From: BTUB01 sp963836585
Lineage (GTDB): Bacteria; Babelota; Babeliae; Babelales; Vermiphilaceae
Direction: 5' to 3'
Length of the DNA: 64,000 nucleotides
Assembly (NCBI GenBank): GCA_963836585.1
Contig: CAWIJV010000001.1
Location: 248,001 to 312,000, forward strand
Shown: positions 18,199 to 27,084 of the stretch, in pieces
Position numbering within the stretch: position 1 is the stretch's first letter
Layout of the letters: each line of letters begins with the position of its first letter
The notes under the pieces: model-generated
What the model saw: the letters and a program-made list of their open reading frames with translations, nothing else
Told to the model about the DNA's origin: nothing
Databases searched by the model: none
Position numbers and translations under genes: made by a program

Positions 18199-18819
18199 TT
18201 ATTTTCTGCCCCAGCCGAACCATGATGAAGATTTTGCTTCAGCTTTTTTAATAGCTTCGGCTTTGGCAACATCGGCAGCAGTTTGATTAATAGACTTTTT
18301 CAAGCCTTCGATGTCTTGACCCAAGGTAGTTTTTTCTGTCGCAAGTTCCCCTTTACGTGCTTGTAATTTTGCTATTTGTTTATCGCAGTCTTGTTCTGAA
18401 AGCCCAAGGCCGGTTAGAGCAGCTTGTTTACCGGTGAGTCTGCGTGAAAGGTCGGCAACCATTGCTTTGAGTGTATCAAGTTGAGTTGCTTTTGTTTTTT
18501 GTAATGCTTCTTCTTGCGCTTGTAAATCAGCGACCACTGCTTGTTGTTTTGTGTAAGAAGCTTCAAGGGCAATTGTGCCTAAGAGTGAATTTGGGCGTTC
18601 TGCCTGCGTGAGCGGTTTGCTTGCCTCAGTAGTGGTAGTTGATGTCCACCCGCCGTCTGTTTTTGTCCAATTAATTTGCATAATTTGAGAAGGCTGGAAT
18701 GTTGGTTGATCAGCTGCTGCTACTACCGGGGCAGGGGCTGCAGCCGGTTTTTGCTCCATGGCAATGGCTGGGACAGAAATAAGTAATGCAAGAGGTAAGG
18801 CTTGAGTTAAACGAATCAT
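18199..18819 (-). CDS. Secreted coiled-coil protein of unknown function
   Basis: The 206-residue product starts at the ATG at 18819 (AGGAG six to seven bases upstream); an upstream in-frame ATG would put nine extra residues before the signal peptide. The signal peptide ends SVPAIAMEQ. A Pro/Ala-rich stretch (AAAPAPVVAAADQPT) follows, then a long coiled coil from about residue 95 to 190 (alternating Leu, Gln, Lys, Glu), and a C-terminal SSWFGWGRK. No family was recognised; it may be a periplasmic structural protein. Confidence 0.7.
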   Translation of the reverse strand: MIRLTQALPLALLISVPAIAMEQKPAAAPAPVVAAADQPTFQPSQIMQINWTKTDGGWTSTTTTEASKPLTQAERPNSLLGTIALEASYTKQQAVVADLQAQEEALQKTKATQLDTLKAMVADLSRRLTGKQAALTGLGLSEQDCDKQIAKLQARKGELATEKTTLGQDIEGLKKSINQTAADVAKAEAIKKAEAKSSSWFGWGRK

Positions 18820-18903
18820 AGGATACTCCTTTTTGAGACAATCCAATAAAAAGATTCAAAAAATCTTTCATTAGCTTATACATAATTTGTTATAAAAAAC
18901 AAC

Positions 18904-20007
18904 TTATGGTTGCCAGGATTTTAAAAAGGCCAGTAATTGGGCAATTCCCGGTTTTGAGTTGGCGCTGATCACCACATGGGGTTGATACCGCTCAAGCGAA
19001 GGCTCAAGTGATGCCATGTCGGCAACGCGATCTGCTTTATTGAATACAAACAGCATCGGTTTATCAACTTCTATTTCATGAAGAATAGTGAGCACCACTT
19101 TAATATGTGCCTCCCAATTTGGATCAGAAATATCGATGATTTGCAATAGAAGATCTGCATGCTGCAATTCTGAAAGGGTCGATTTGAATGCTTCAATTAA
19201 TTGATGAGGCAGTTGCTGAATAAAGCCGACCGTGTCTGAAATTAAACCTTTTTTGGCGCCATCGATATACAGTTCGCGCGTTGTGGTATCGAGCGTAGCA
19301 AACAGTTTATCTTCGGCAAGCACACTACTTTTGGTAAGAGTGTTGAGTAATGTTGATTTTCCGGCGTTGGTGTATCCCACCAAACAGATGAGGGGCAAGT
19401 TGCTGTTCAGGCGGCGCTTGCGTTGCGTTTCGCGCGCGCGCGCTAATGATTCCAGTTGCCGTTTTAATTTGATAATGGCTGTTTCAATATGCCGCGTTTC
19501 GCGTTCTTTGAGCGTTTCTCCCGGGCCGCGGTTGCCAATGGTGCCCGCTTGCTGTGAAAGATAAATTCCCTGGCCGGCCAGCCGTGCTTTGTCAAATTGC
19601 AGCATCGCGATGGCGACCTGAATTTTACCTTCGGCCGTATGGGCTGATTTTTCAAAAATTTCTAAAATAAGGCGGGTGCGATCATGGATTTTGCAATGGA
19701 GAAAATCATGGAGATTGCGCTCTTGCTGCACCGAAAGTGGCTCGGAGATAATGATATCCTGGATGCTATGCTTTTCCACCAGCTCTTTTACTTCTTGGAG
19801 TTTGCCTTTAGTTAAAAAATAGCCCGGATCAATGTCGCGCAGTTTGATAAAGAGAGCTTCATCATATTCGGTGCCATTTGAGCGGACCAAATTCACAAAT
19901 TCTTGATAATAAGAATCGATATTGATGGTTTTATTATACGGAGCCTCAACGCCGATGATGAGCGTTTTGGCATGAGTTTTGGTGATATATTCTTTTTTAT
20001 TTGTCAT
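18904..20007 (-). CDS. hflX: Ribosome-associated GTPase HflX
   Basis: The 367-residue protein has the HflX N-terminal domain (DPGYFLTKGKLQE; DRTRLILEIFEKSAHTAEGK), the glycine-rich linker GNRGPGETLKERETR around 158-172, and a GTPase domain with G1 GYTNAGKS (211-218), G3 DTVG (258-261) and G4 NKAD (323-326). HflX binds the 50S subunit and rescues stalled or heat-damaged ribosomes in studied bacteria. It is close to the usual length but lacks a long C-terminal extension. It diverges from ffh, with 86 bases between them. Confidence 0.95.
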   Translation of the reverse strand: MTNKKEYITKTHAKTLIIGVEAPYNKTINIDSYYQEFVNLVRSNGTEYDEALFIKLRDIDPGYFLTKGKLQEVKELVEKHSIQDIIISEPLSVQQERNLHDFLHCKIHDRTRLILEIFEKSAHTAEGKIQVAIAMLQFDKARLAGQGIYLSQQAGTIGNRGPGETLKERETRHIETAIIKLKRQLESLARARETQRKRRLNSNLPLICLVGYTNAGKSTLLNTLTKSSVLAEDKLFATLDTTTRELYIDGAKKGLISDTVGFIQQLPHQLIEAFKSTLSELQHADLLLQIIDISDPNWEAHIKVVLTILHEIEVDKPMLFVFNKADRVADMASLEPSLERYQPHVVISANSKPGIAQLLAFLKSWQP

Positions 20008-20093
20008 AATGCTCTAGTATACCGCAGTTTCTTACTTTTTACAGGGGTTGTGGTAAAATAAACAAGCATATTTTCAAGCAAGGACATTATACA

Positions 20094-21425
20094 ATGTTTG
20101 ATTTTCTCTCCAACAAATTTTCAACTATTTTTTCAAAAATTACCGGCAAGGGTAAGCTCAGCGAATCTGATATTCAAGATGTGCTGGCAAAAGTAAAAGA
20201 TGCGCTCATTGAAGCAGATGTGCCGCTGAGTTTGGTGCAGACCTTTTGCGATGATATTGCCAAAGAAGTGGCAGGCCAAAAGGTGTTGGCATCGCTTAAT
20301 CCTTGCGAGCATTTGATCAAAGTGGTTCATGATCGGCTCACCTCATTTCTAGGTGGGCAGGATACGGTACCTTTTACGTTCCAGTTGCCTTCGATCGTTT
20401 TGGTGATGGGTCTGCAGGGGTCCGGTAAAACCACTTCGATTGCCAAGATGGCCTATTTAGTAAGTTCCGAAGCCAAAGCAAAGGGCAAGGAGCGGCGCAT
20501 GTTGCTGGCATCGATCGATTTTTATCGTCCGGCGGCCATTGATCAGCTGGAACTGCTGGCCAAGCAGGTGCCCGGCGCCACCTTTTATCGTGCCACGAGT
20601 GCGGATCCGGTGCAGGCAGCCAAGGAGATTGCCGCCTACTATCAAAAAGGCCTTTTTGAGTTGCTCTTTTTGGATACGGCCGGCCGTTTGCATGTGGATG
20701 CGCAGATGCTGGAAGAGCTGCAAAAAGTGGCAGCGGCACTTAAGCCCAAATATAAAATGTTAGTGCTCGATGCGATGACGGGGCAAGAATCGCTGGCAGT
20801 GGCCCAAGAGTTTAATAAGGCGGTCGGTTTTGATATGGCGGTGCTCACCAAAATGGATAGCAACACCCGTGCCGGGGCCGCGTTTGCATTTCGCTATGCG
20901 CTCAAAAAGCCGATCGTATTTATTGGCTCGGGTGAAAAAATAGCCGACCTTGAGCGGCTCTATCCGGAGCGGCTTGCCGGGCGTATTTTGGGCATGGGCG
21001 ATGTGGCCACTCTGATTGAGCGGGCCAATGAAAAAATTAAGCAATCCGAGCAGGATTCACTAGAAAAGGCGATTAAAAAGGGCCAACTATCTTTGCAGGA
21101 TTTTGCTGATCAGCTGAAAATGATGCAAAAATTAGGGTCACTCTCCCAGCTGGTAAAATTTATGCCGGGGGGCAATAATCCGGCCTTTTCACCCGAAATG
21201 CTCCAGCGAGGGGAGATTGAACTTAAAAAGTTTGGCGCTATTATTAGCTCTATGACGCTCAAGGAGCGGGTGATGCCCCGTATTTTGGATGCCTCGCGCA
21301 AGAAGCGAGTGGCAGCCGGTGCGGGAGTGGCCGTTGCTGATGTTAATCTTCTGATTGAGCGATTTGAACAAAGTCAGCAATATGTTAAACTTTTAAAGAA
21401 GTTCGGGAAGTTCCCCGGTTTTTAA
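20094..21425 (+). CDS. ffh: Signal recognition particle protein Ffh
   Basis: The 443-residue SRP54 GTPase brings ribosomes making membrane proteins to the FtsY receptor and SecYEG. The N domain is 1-95; the G domain has GLQGSGKT (106-113), DTAGR (194-198) and TKMD (252-255). The Met-rich M domain (about 320-430) has MMQKLGSLSQLVKFMPG and SMTLKERVMPRILD. It heads an ffh-rpsP-trmD-rplS cluster, a very common order, here without rimM and the small KH-domain gene. No SRP RNA gene was seen nearby. Confidence 0.96.
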   Translation: MFDFLSNKFSTIFSKITGKGKLSESDIQDVLAKVKDALIEADVPLSLVQTFCDDIAKEVAGQKVLASLNPCEHLIKVVHDRLTSFLGGQDTVPFTFQLPSIVLVMGLQGSGKTTSIAKMAYLVSSEAKAKGKERRMLLASIDFYRPAAIDQLELLAKQVPGATFYRATSADPVQAAKEIAAYYQKGLFELLFLDTAGRLHVDAQMLEELQKVAAALKPKYKMLVLDAMTGQESLAVAQEFNKAVGFDMAVLTKMDSNTRAGAAFAFRYALKKPIVFIGSGEKIADLERLYPERLAGRILGMGDVATLIERANEKIKQSEQDSLEKAIKKGQLSLQDFADQLKMMQKLGSLSQLVKFMPGGNNPAFSPEMLQRGEIELKKFGAIISSMTLKERVMPRILDASRKKRVAAGAGVAVADVNLLIERFEQSQQYVKLLKKFGKFPGF

Positions 21426-21459
21426 GTAAACTTACCCTTTAGTATCAAGGAATGATTGC

Positions 21460-21708
21460 ATGGCAGTCAAAATTCGTTTAGCGCGTATTGGTAAAAAAAA
21501 TGCTCCCTTTTCTCGTATTGTAGCCATAGATTCTCGCAAAAAACGCGATGGGGCATTCTTAGAAGATTTGGGCACTTATGATATGCAGAATTCCAAGTTG
21601 GTACACTTCCATGAAGAGCGTATCAATCACTGGATCAAGCTGGGCGCTCAGCCGACCGATACGGTGAAAAAATTGCATCGTATGCATAAAAAAAGTGCTG
21701 CAGCATAA
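21460..21708 (+). CDS. rpsP: Ribosomal protein bS16
   Basis: The 82-residue protein begins MAVKIRLARIGKKNAPFSRI, the usual S16 start, and contains the conserved IDSRKKRDGAFLEDLGTYD block and WIKLGAQPTDTVKKL. It is a 30S assembly protein. It has AAGGA upstream of the start, and trmD follows after 9 bases. Confidence 0.96.
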   Translation: MAVKIRLARIGKKNAPFSRIVAIDSRKKRDGAFLEDLGTYDMQNSKLVHFHEERINHWIKLGAQPTDTVKKLHRMHKKSAAA

Positions 21709-21717
21709 AATTAAATA

Positions 21718-23019
21718 ATGCAAATTTCAATTCTCTCGGTCTTTCCCGAGCTCTATCAGCCTTTTATTGCTACCAGCTTGATCAAGCGTGCTCAAGAAAA
21801 AAAATTGGTCACTTTTGATCTGGCTGATTTTTTTTCCTACGTTGCCCCCAAGGAGCGCATCGATGCGCCCACCTTTGGGCATGGCGCAGGTATGCTGCTC
21901 AAGCCTGAAGTGGTTCAAAAAGCGATAGAAGATAGAGAAGCGGCTCATGGAAAGGCCTATAAAATATTTTTTTCTCCCCATGGCAAGAAGCTCGATCAAA
22001 CGCTGCTCCGTTCTTTAGCAGCCGACCTATCGGAGGTCCAGCATCTGATGCTCGTGGCTGCGCGCTACGAAGGCATGGATGCGCGTGTGGAACAGGAGTA
22101 TGCGGATCAGGTGATCTCTATTGGGGATTATGTGCTGATGGGGGGCGATCTGCCGGTCATGGTGTTTCTGGAAGGGTTTTTGCGACTCCTGCCGGGCATT
22201 GTGGGCAAACAGGCCTCGGTCGAGTTCGATTCATTTTCGGGGGCTTTGGTCGATTATCCTGAATATACCGAACCGGTAACATGGAATGGTAAAGAGGTGC
22301 CGGCCGTGGTGCGGTCAGGCAATCATGCGGCCATTGCAACTTGGCGCGCCGAGCAAGCGCTTGCTCGGACGCTGGTTGGCCATTTTGACTGGTTTAGATC
22401 CTGTGCGTTGACCGATGCACTCAAAAAACAGGCGATAGAAAAAATTCCGGTTCACTATGTAGCCCTCATGCACAATGAGGTGATCGTGGGCGACGGGGAC
22501 CGGGTGGGAAATACTTCGGTCACTTCCCTGGATATCCATGATATTGCTCGCTCGGCAAAAACGTATGGCATCAAGCGCTATTTTATTGTCACCGAGCTGC
22601 TCGATCAGCAAAAAATTGTACGAAAACTGCTCGATTTTTGGCAAACGGGCGGTGGTGTGGAGTATAATGCCAGCCGTCATAGGGCAGTAAAAAATGTTGA
22701 TATCACCGATTCTTTTGATGCGGTAATAGCAAATATTGAAGAAAAAGAAGGGGTAAGGCCCCTCGTGGTGGCCACGTCAGCGCGCGGTGTGGAGCATGCG
22801 CAGCATATCACCTTCTATGATCAGGGAACTATTTGGGCGCAGAATCGCCCGGTGCTCCTGGTGTTTGGAACCGGTAAGGGGTTGGCTCAATCCCTGCTGG
22901 CCCGCTGTGATTATATCTTAGCACCCGTTGAGGGCATGAGCGACTATAATCACCTTTCAGTTCGTTCGGCGGTGGCGATTATCCTGGACCGCTGGCTCGG
23001 GCTAAATATAAAGAGATAG
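21718..23019 (+). CDS. trmD: tRNA (guanine-37-N1)-methyltransferase TrmD fused to a second SPOUT methyltransferase domain
   Basis: Residues 1-235 are TrmD, which methylates G37 of tRNAs to prevent frameshifting: SVFPELYQPF, the PTFGHGAGML block, ARYEGMDARVE, ISIGDYVLMGGDLP and DYPEYTEP are all present. Residues 244-433 are a separate domain (MHNEVIVGDG, NTSVTSLDIHDIARS, VATSARG, FGTGKGLA, YNHLSVRSAVAIILDRWLG) that matches the RNA methyltransferase family exemplified by Thermotoga TM1570 (PF09936). In some bacteria that family is a separate gene beside trmD; here both are one chain of 433 residues against about 240 for TrmD alone. The substrate of the second domain is unknown. Confidence 0.93.
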   Translation: MQISILSVFPELYQPFIATSLIKRAQEKKLVTFDLADFFSYVAPKERIDAPTFGHGAGMLLKPEVVQKAIEDREAAHGKAYKIFFSPHGKKLDQTLLRSLAADLSEVQHLMLVAARYEGMDARVEQEYADQVISIGDYVLMGGDLPVMVFLEGFLRLLPGIVGKQASVEFDSFSGALVDYPEYTEPVTWNGKEVPAVVRSGNHAAIATWRAEQALARTLVGHFDWFRSCALTDALKKQAIEKIPVHYVALMHNEVIVGDGDRVGNTSVTSLDIHDIARSAKTYGIKRYFIVTELLDQQKIVRKLLDFWQTGGGVEYNASRHRAVKNVDITDSFDAVIANIEEKEGVRPLVVATSARGVEHAQHITFYDQGTIWAQNRPVLLVFGTGKGLAQSLLARCDYILAPVEGMSDYNHLSVRSAVAIILDRWLGLNIKR

Positions 23020-23076
23020 TAGAAAAAAGTTAATTTTTAGGTATAGTAAACATATAATCTTTTGTAAAGTAAAATA

Positions 23077-23160
23077 ATGCTTCGACCCAGCCTACGCCCA
23101 AGGCTACGGCGGGCAAGCAAGCTCAGCACGAACGGATCTCCGGTTCGCTCTGGGTGTAGA
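23077..23160. repeat. Dispersed palindromic repeat element
   Basis: It begins CTTCGACCCAGCCTACGCCC and contains AAGGCTACGGCGGGCAAG and GCACGAACGGATCTCCGGTTCG. These blocks match the elements at 14797 and 26973. It lies in the gap between trmD and rplS, a pair that is usually tightly spaced. Confidence 0.75.
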
Positions 23161-23179
23161 AATTTCTAAGGACTCCCTG

Positions 23180-23566
23180 ATGAAAGCCAATAAAATAACC
23201 AAAGAAACAGCTGCCCAGTTAGGGGTTGTTGATCGTGGTTTTCCGGAATTTAATATCGGTGATACGATTGCCGTTGCTCAAAAAATTACCGAAGGTGACA
23301 AAGAGCGTATCCAGATATTTGAAGGTGATGTGATTGCTCAAAACCGCCATGGTATTTCAAGCACTTTCACGGTACGCAAAATTAGCGCCAATGCCATTGC
23401 CATTGAACGTATTTTCCCGATGTTTTCACCTTTGGTCGATTCTATCAAAGTGATTCGCCGTGGCGATGTGCGTCGTGCGAAACTTTACTACTTGAGAGAT
23501 CGAGTGGGTAAAGCAGCGCGTGTGAAGGAAAAAGTGGTAAGCCATCATGCTACCGTTGCTAAGTAA
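23180..23566 (+). CDS. rplS: Ribosomal protein bL19
   Basis: The 128-residue protein contains the L19 core: FNIGDTIAVAQKI, RIQIFEGDVIAQNRHGISSTFTVRKIS, IERIFPMFSPLVDSIKVIRRGDVRRAKLYYLRDR. It is part of the 50S subunit at the 30S interface. AAGGA lies upstream of the ATG. It is separated from trmD by a repeat element and overlaps the next reading frame by 20 bases. Confidence 0.96.
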   Translation: MKANKITKETAAQLGVVDRGFPEFNIGDTIAVAQKITEGDKERIQIFEGDVIAQNRHGISSTFTVRKISANAIAIERIFPMFSPLVDSIKVIRRGDVRRAKLYYLRDRVGKAARVKEKVVSHHATVAK

Positions 23567-24026
23567 TCATGCGCCACTTATTCTCGCTCTCATTGCGCTC
23601 ATACTGATGCCGCACTGTGGATCCCGTTCTAAAAAAAATAAAGCTGCTTTTCAAAAAGCAGCTTTTTCTTTGCCATCCATTCCTACCAATATCGATATTG
23701 ATCAGATCAGTGCTGAGCTTGAGGCAAAGCTGACCGATATTCCCAGTCCTTTAGGTTCACGTATTGTGCACAGTGAATCGGTGAGTGAGCAGCCGCATAA
23801 GATGCGCATAGTGATCGAATGCTCTGGAACGCTTGCAGAGCTTGAAGCGCTCTATGCTGAGCAGATGGCCGGCTGTGGTTGGCAATCTGTGGAGAGTGTA
23901 GGCGGCACTCAGCTCATGCAGCTCTATAAAAAGCCGCACAAAGTGTGTGTAATTATGGTGCAAGCATATGATGATGGTGCACTGATCACCATCACTATGT
24001 GCCAGAGCCTCGACGAACTATTATAA
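23547..24026 (+). CDS. Predicted exported or lipoprotein-like protein of unknown function
   Basis: The 159-residue frame starts inside rplS, overlapping by 20 bases, which suggests translational coupling. It opens with a hydrophobic helix (LILALIALILM) followed by PHCGS, which could be a weak lipobox. The C-terminal part has a pattern of small periplasmic domains: LAELEALYAEQMAGCGWQSV, LMQLYKKPHKVCVIMV, ALITITM. No named family was recognised. A terminator-like hairpin lies inside the frame at 23640, so expression may depend on read-through. Its 3' end overlaps the convergent ankyrin gene by 6 bases. Confidence 0.65.
   Translation: MLPLLSNHAPLILALIALILMPHCGSRSKKNKAAFQKAAFSLPSIPTNIDIDQISAELEAKLTDIPSPLGSRIVHSESVSEQPHKMRIVIECSGTLAELEALYAEQMAGCGWQSVESVGGTQLMQLYKKPHKVCVIMVQAYDDGALITITMCQSLDELL
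23640..23671 (+). terminator. Terminator-like hairpin inside a reading frame
   Basis: AAAGCTGCTTTT (23640-23651) and AAAAGCAGCTTT (23654-23665) are perfect complements, followed by TTCTTT. It lies 73 bases after the rplS stop. It could end most transcripts of the ffh-rplS cluster while leaving some read-through to the overlapping gene. Confidence 0.55.
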
Positions 24027-25073
24027 TTTTTTAAATTTTTTCAGTTTTTTGAGCGGTGGCGGATTGCGCAGCATCGCTTCAATCTCTGCGCCCGTTTGAC
24101 CTTTCATAGCAATATCAAGCGCTGTTTGGTTATTCTTATTTTTCAGATCAGTTTGTGCGCCATTTTCAAGAAGTAGCTGCGCCAAGTGAGGTTTCTTGGT
24201 GAGTGCTGCAAGCATTAATGGCGTAAAACCTTGGTTGTTTGGAATATCCGGACTGGCTCCATGCTCAAGAAGCAATCGCATTGCATCGATGTTGTTATTT
24301 AATAGCGTGATCGTTATGAGTGGATTGCCTGCTCGATTGCGCATATTCACATCCAAGCCATACTTAAGGAAATAGCTTACATGCCTGACGTCAACAAAAT
24401 TAGGATTATGTTCAAAGATTGCTTGAAATGCATTTTGAATGTCAGCACCGGCATTAGTGAGAAGGCGTATCATGGCATCATCATTAAACAATAATGCAAA
24501 ATAGAGTGCCGAGTAGTGCTGCAGTACTACCAAATTAGGATTGGCGCCATGCTTAAGGAGTAATTTTGCCAGATTAAGATTATTGCGCTGGGCAGCAATC
24601 ATAAGTGGGGTGAGATCAACATTAGGTTTATTGGGATCAGCCCCTGCTGCCAAGAGAAGTTCAACAATCTGAAAATTATTATTATCTGCTAGAGTGACTG
24701 CTTGAGTAAGAGGAGTTATAACATCAGGACCTCTGATAACAATTGCATTAGGATTTGCGCCCTCCCCTAAGAGTAGGGTGACAGCCTCAAGATTGTTCCG
24801 CGAAATTGCAAGGATGAGCGGCACGTCATTGGGTGCCCTGAGCTGATCAATAGAATTGGGATTGGCGCCTTGCATAAGCAGATTACGAATGCTGGTGAGT
24901 AGCTGCTGCTGTTGCGCAGGTGTTGTTTTCTCAAAATGCGGCGCATTTTTTAAAAGAGCGATCAGTGCCTTGCTAGCTTTTCTATTAAATGCATGCTGTT
25001 TTTGGCGCGGATTCTCCATGGCAGTTGCTGAATATGCCAGAAACAACACGGCAACAAAAATTAATTTCTTCAT
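24021..25073 (-). CDS. Secreted ankyrin-repeat protein
   Basis: The 350-residue protein starts at the ATG at 25073 (GGGAG upstream); a longer in-frame start adds 12 residues ahead of the signal peptide MKKLIFVAVLFLAYSATAME. Residues about 50-330 hold eight or nine ankyrin repeats (for example LTPLMIAAQRNNLNLAKLLL, LLEHGASPDIPNNQG, FTPLMLAALTKKPHLAQLLL). The C-terminus is basic (PPPLKKLKKFKKL). Exported ankyrin proteins commonly bind host proteins in intracellular bacteria; here a host target is inferred, not shown. It is distant from the six-gene array at 34-38 kb. Confidence 0.88.
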   Translation of the reverse strand: MKKLIFVAVLFLAYSATAMENPRQKQHAFNRKASKALIALLKNAPHFEKTTPAQQQQLLTSIRNLLMQGANPNSIDQLRAPNDVPLILAISRNNLEAVTLLLGEGANPNAIVIRGPDVITPLTQAVTLADNNNFQIVELLLAAGADPNKPNVDLTPLMIAAQRNNLNLAKLLLKHGANPNLVVLQHYSALYFALLFNDDAMIRLLTNAGADIQNAFQAIFEHNPNFVDVRHVSYFLKYGLDVNMRNRAGNPLITITLLNNNIDAMRLLLEHGASPDIPNNQGFTPLMLAALTKKPHLAQLLLENGAQTDLKNKNNQTALDIAMKGQTGAEIEAMLRNPPPLKKLKKFKKL

Positions 25074-25170
25074 AACAAATCTCCCAATTATCATAATTGA
25101 ATGATACAAGAGGTTGTATTAGTGGAAGAAGCTTTTGATGAAAATGTTTATGGAATAGGGTTTTTTATGT

Positions 25171-25548
25171 CTAGCGCTTGAGCGTTCGCAAGCATCGCGA
25201 TACACGCGGATAAATAGTCACGGTTGCTTCATTTGAAAATATCCAACGCTTGGATATCGATACCACTAAATAAGTAAATGTTCCCGGTTCGGTAGCATTT
25301 TCATCAAACTCGAAAGTAAATATACTTTTACCTTCATAAAACCCTACCTGGCCATTGGCACCTTGCTTTGGCAAAAAGAGATATGGTTCCTGCCCGCCGC
25401 TTACCAATGGACTGAGATCCCCGGAAATAATACGGTGACCATGAGCGAAAACTATGGCATTTTTGGCGATCGGTGCATCTTGTTGCATTCCCATCATGCT
25501 GATAGTGGTTGCTGAAAGCATCAAAAGTCCAAGTAATTGATTATTCAT
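25171..25548 (-). CDS. Small exported protein with one Ig-like repeat
   Basis: The 125-residue product has a signal peptide (MNNQLLGLLMLSATTISMMG). It then has a single domain that follows the Ig-repeat pattern of the giant surface proteins: ISGDLSPLVSGGQEPYLFLP, ANGQVGFYEG, FTFEFDENATEPGTFTYLVV and EATVTIYP. It lacks the conserved Cys pair at the same places. An in-frame ATG at 25566 is possible, but the signal peptide fits 25548. It may be a chaperone, cap or relic of the large surface proteins; only the homology pattern is seen. Confidence 0.65.
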   Translation of the reverse strand: MNNQLLGLLMLSATTISMMGMQQDAPIAKNAIVFAHGHRIISGDLSPLVSGGQEPYLFLPKQGANGQVGFYEGKSIFTFEFDENATEPGTFTYLVVSISKRWIFSNEATVTIYPRVSRCLRTLKR

Positions 25549-25569
25549 TGTTGAAGATCCATTCAAAAA

Positions 25570-26974
25570 TTAGGGATTTAAATATCCGGCTAACTTGGTC
25601 ACTTTACCGGCCCCCAGGAGGAGAATCAGATCATCGCATTGCACCACCTGATCCAGAGACTGTTTAATGTGAGCAAAATCTGCCTCAAAGGGTACATAGC
25701 TGATAGGAAAGCGCGGAGCCAGTTCATGCATGGCGCGCACCAGATTTTGGCTGGTCACATTGATAATGGGCGCTTCGCTGGCGGGGAAGATGTCGGTAAT
25801 GATCAGATGATCAATCTCGCTGGCCATCAGAATTTTAATAAAATCGTTCCACAATTTATCGGTGCGGGTATAGCGATGGGGTTGAAACACCACAATCAAT
25901 CTCTTTTTTGCCCGCTTGCGCGCAACCAGTAGGGTATTATAAATTTCGATCGGGTGATGCCCGTAATCATCAAAAATTTCGGCCCCATGATAGGTGCCTT
26001 TGTAGCAAAAGCGCCGCTCAATGCCTTTAAAACTTTCAAGCGCGCTGGCTGATGGTGGCAAAGGGGATCCCAATATCAAGCGCCACGGCCGTTGCGGCCA
26101 GCGCATTGAGCACATTGTGCCGCCCGAGCATTTTGCTGTTCACATCGCCCAAAATTTTTCCTTCTTTGGCACAAACGGTGAAGGTGCTGTGGTCTGCTTC
26201 AAGCTGCACATTGGTGGCATACAAATCTGCCGAATCATCCAGACCATACTTTATCATTTTGATATGAGGCAAGCTTGGAATGATTGAGCGTACCTGCTCA
26301 TCATCGATGCAGACAAAGGCTTTGCCATAAAAGGGGATATTATTAAGAAACCGCTTAAAGGTCTCTTTAATATCATCCAGATCTTTGTAAGTTTCCAAGT
26401 GCTCTAGATCAATATTGGTCACCACTGCTAACGTGGGATGCAGATTTTGCACCGAGCGATCACTTTCATCCGTTTCGGCGACTAAGAAATCTCCATTGCC
26501 CAAGCGGGCATTCGCATCGATGTTTTTCAGATGGCCACCGACGATCACCGTTGGATCCAGCTGCGCCTCGATGAGAATATGTGATACTAATGAAGTGGTG
26601 GTTGTTTTGCCATGCGCGCCGGCGATTGCGATGCTATATTTGGTGCGCATCAGCTCGGCAAGCATCAGCGCGCGCGGAATGGTGGGAATGCCGCGCGCTT
26701 GCGCGGCAATAATTTCAGGATTATGGGAACGGATAGCGGATGAATAGACCAGAATATCAGGATTGCTGCTATGGCAGGCGGGGGTATTATTTCCCTCAAA
26801 GATATCGCAGCCTGCTGTCTTTAAATCTTTGATGCTGTGCTGATCCATGTCGGCATCGCAACCGGAGATGATATATCCCTGGTTTTTGAGAATTTGGGCG
26901 ATGCCGCTCATGCCGATGCCGCCGATGCCCACAAAATGAATATGCGCTTTACTGTTGTACATACATGTTCTCAT
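25570..26974 (-). pseudogene. murC: UDP-N-acetylmuramate-L-alanine ligase, broken by one frameshift
   Basis: Two overlapping frames together make a full MurC of about 465 residues. The first has the Rossmann motif HFVGIGGIGMSGIA, the ATP loop GAHGKTTTTSLV, and ETDESDRS; it runs to GIPFATISQRA and a stop at 26036. The second continues at ALESFKGIERRF with FDDYGHHPIEI and FQPHRYTRT. Removing one base near 26037-26046 joins them as SQALESFKG, exactly the family pattern. MurC adds L-Ala to UDP-MurNAc in peptidoglycan synthesis. This is either a sequence error or a real lesion. The start is 26974, or 26962 (MYNSK). Confidence 0.88.
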
Positions 26975-27066
26975 GGTTCGATCCAGCCTACGCCAAGGCT
27001 TCGGCGGACAGGTACGATTATAGGCACTTGCCCGCCATAGCTCGAAGAGCGACGGCCGGGTATCGA
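26975..27066. repeat. Dispersed palindromic repeat element
   Basis: It begins GGTTCGATCCAGCC and ends GGGTATCGAAGGG, the terminal inverted repeat of the family. Inside are CTACGCCAAGGCTTCGGCGG and CTCGAAGAGCGACGG. It abuts the start of murC, so it could affect its promoter or leader. Confidence 0.8.
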
Positions 27067-27084
27067 AGGGTTCTTGCTGTTTAA

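Noticed and set aside
26030..26120. Programmed frameshift in murC
   Set aside because: No slippery heptamer, stimulatory pseudoknot or internal Shine-Dalgarno sequence is visible, and MurC is not known to use frameshifting.
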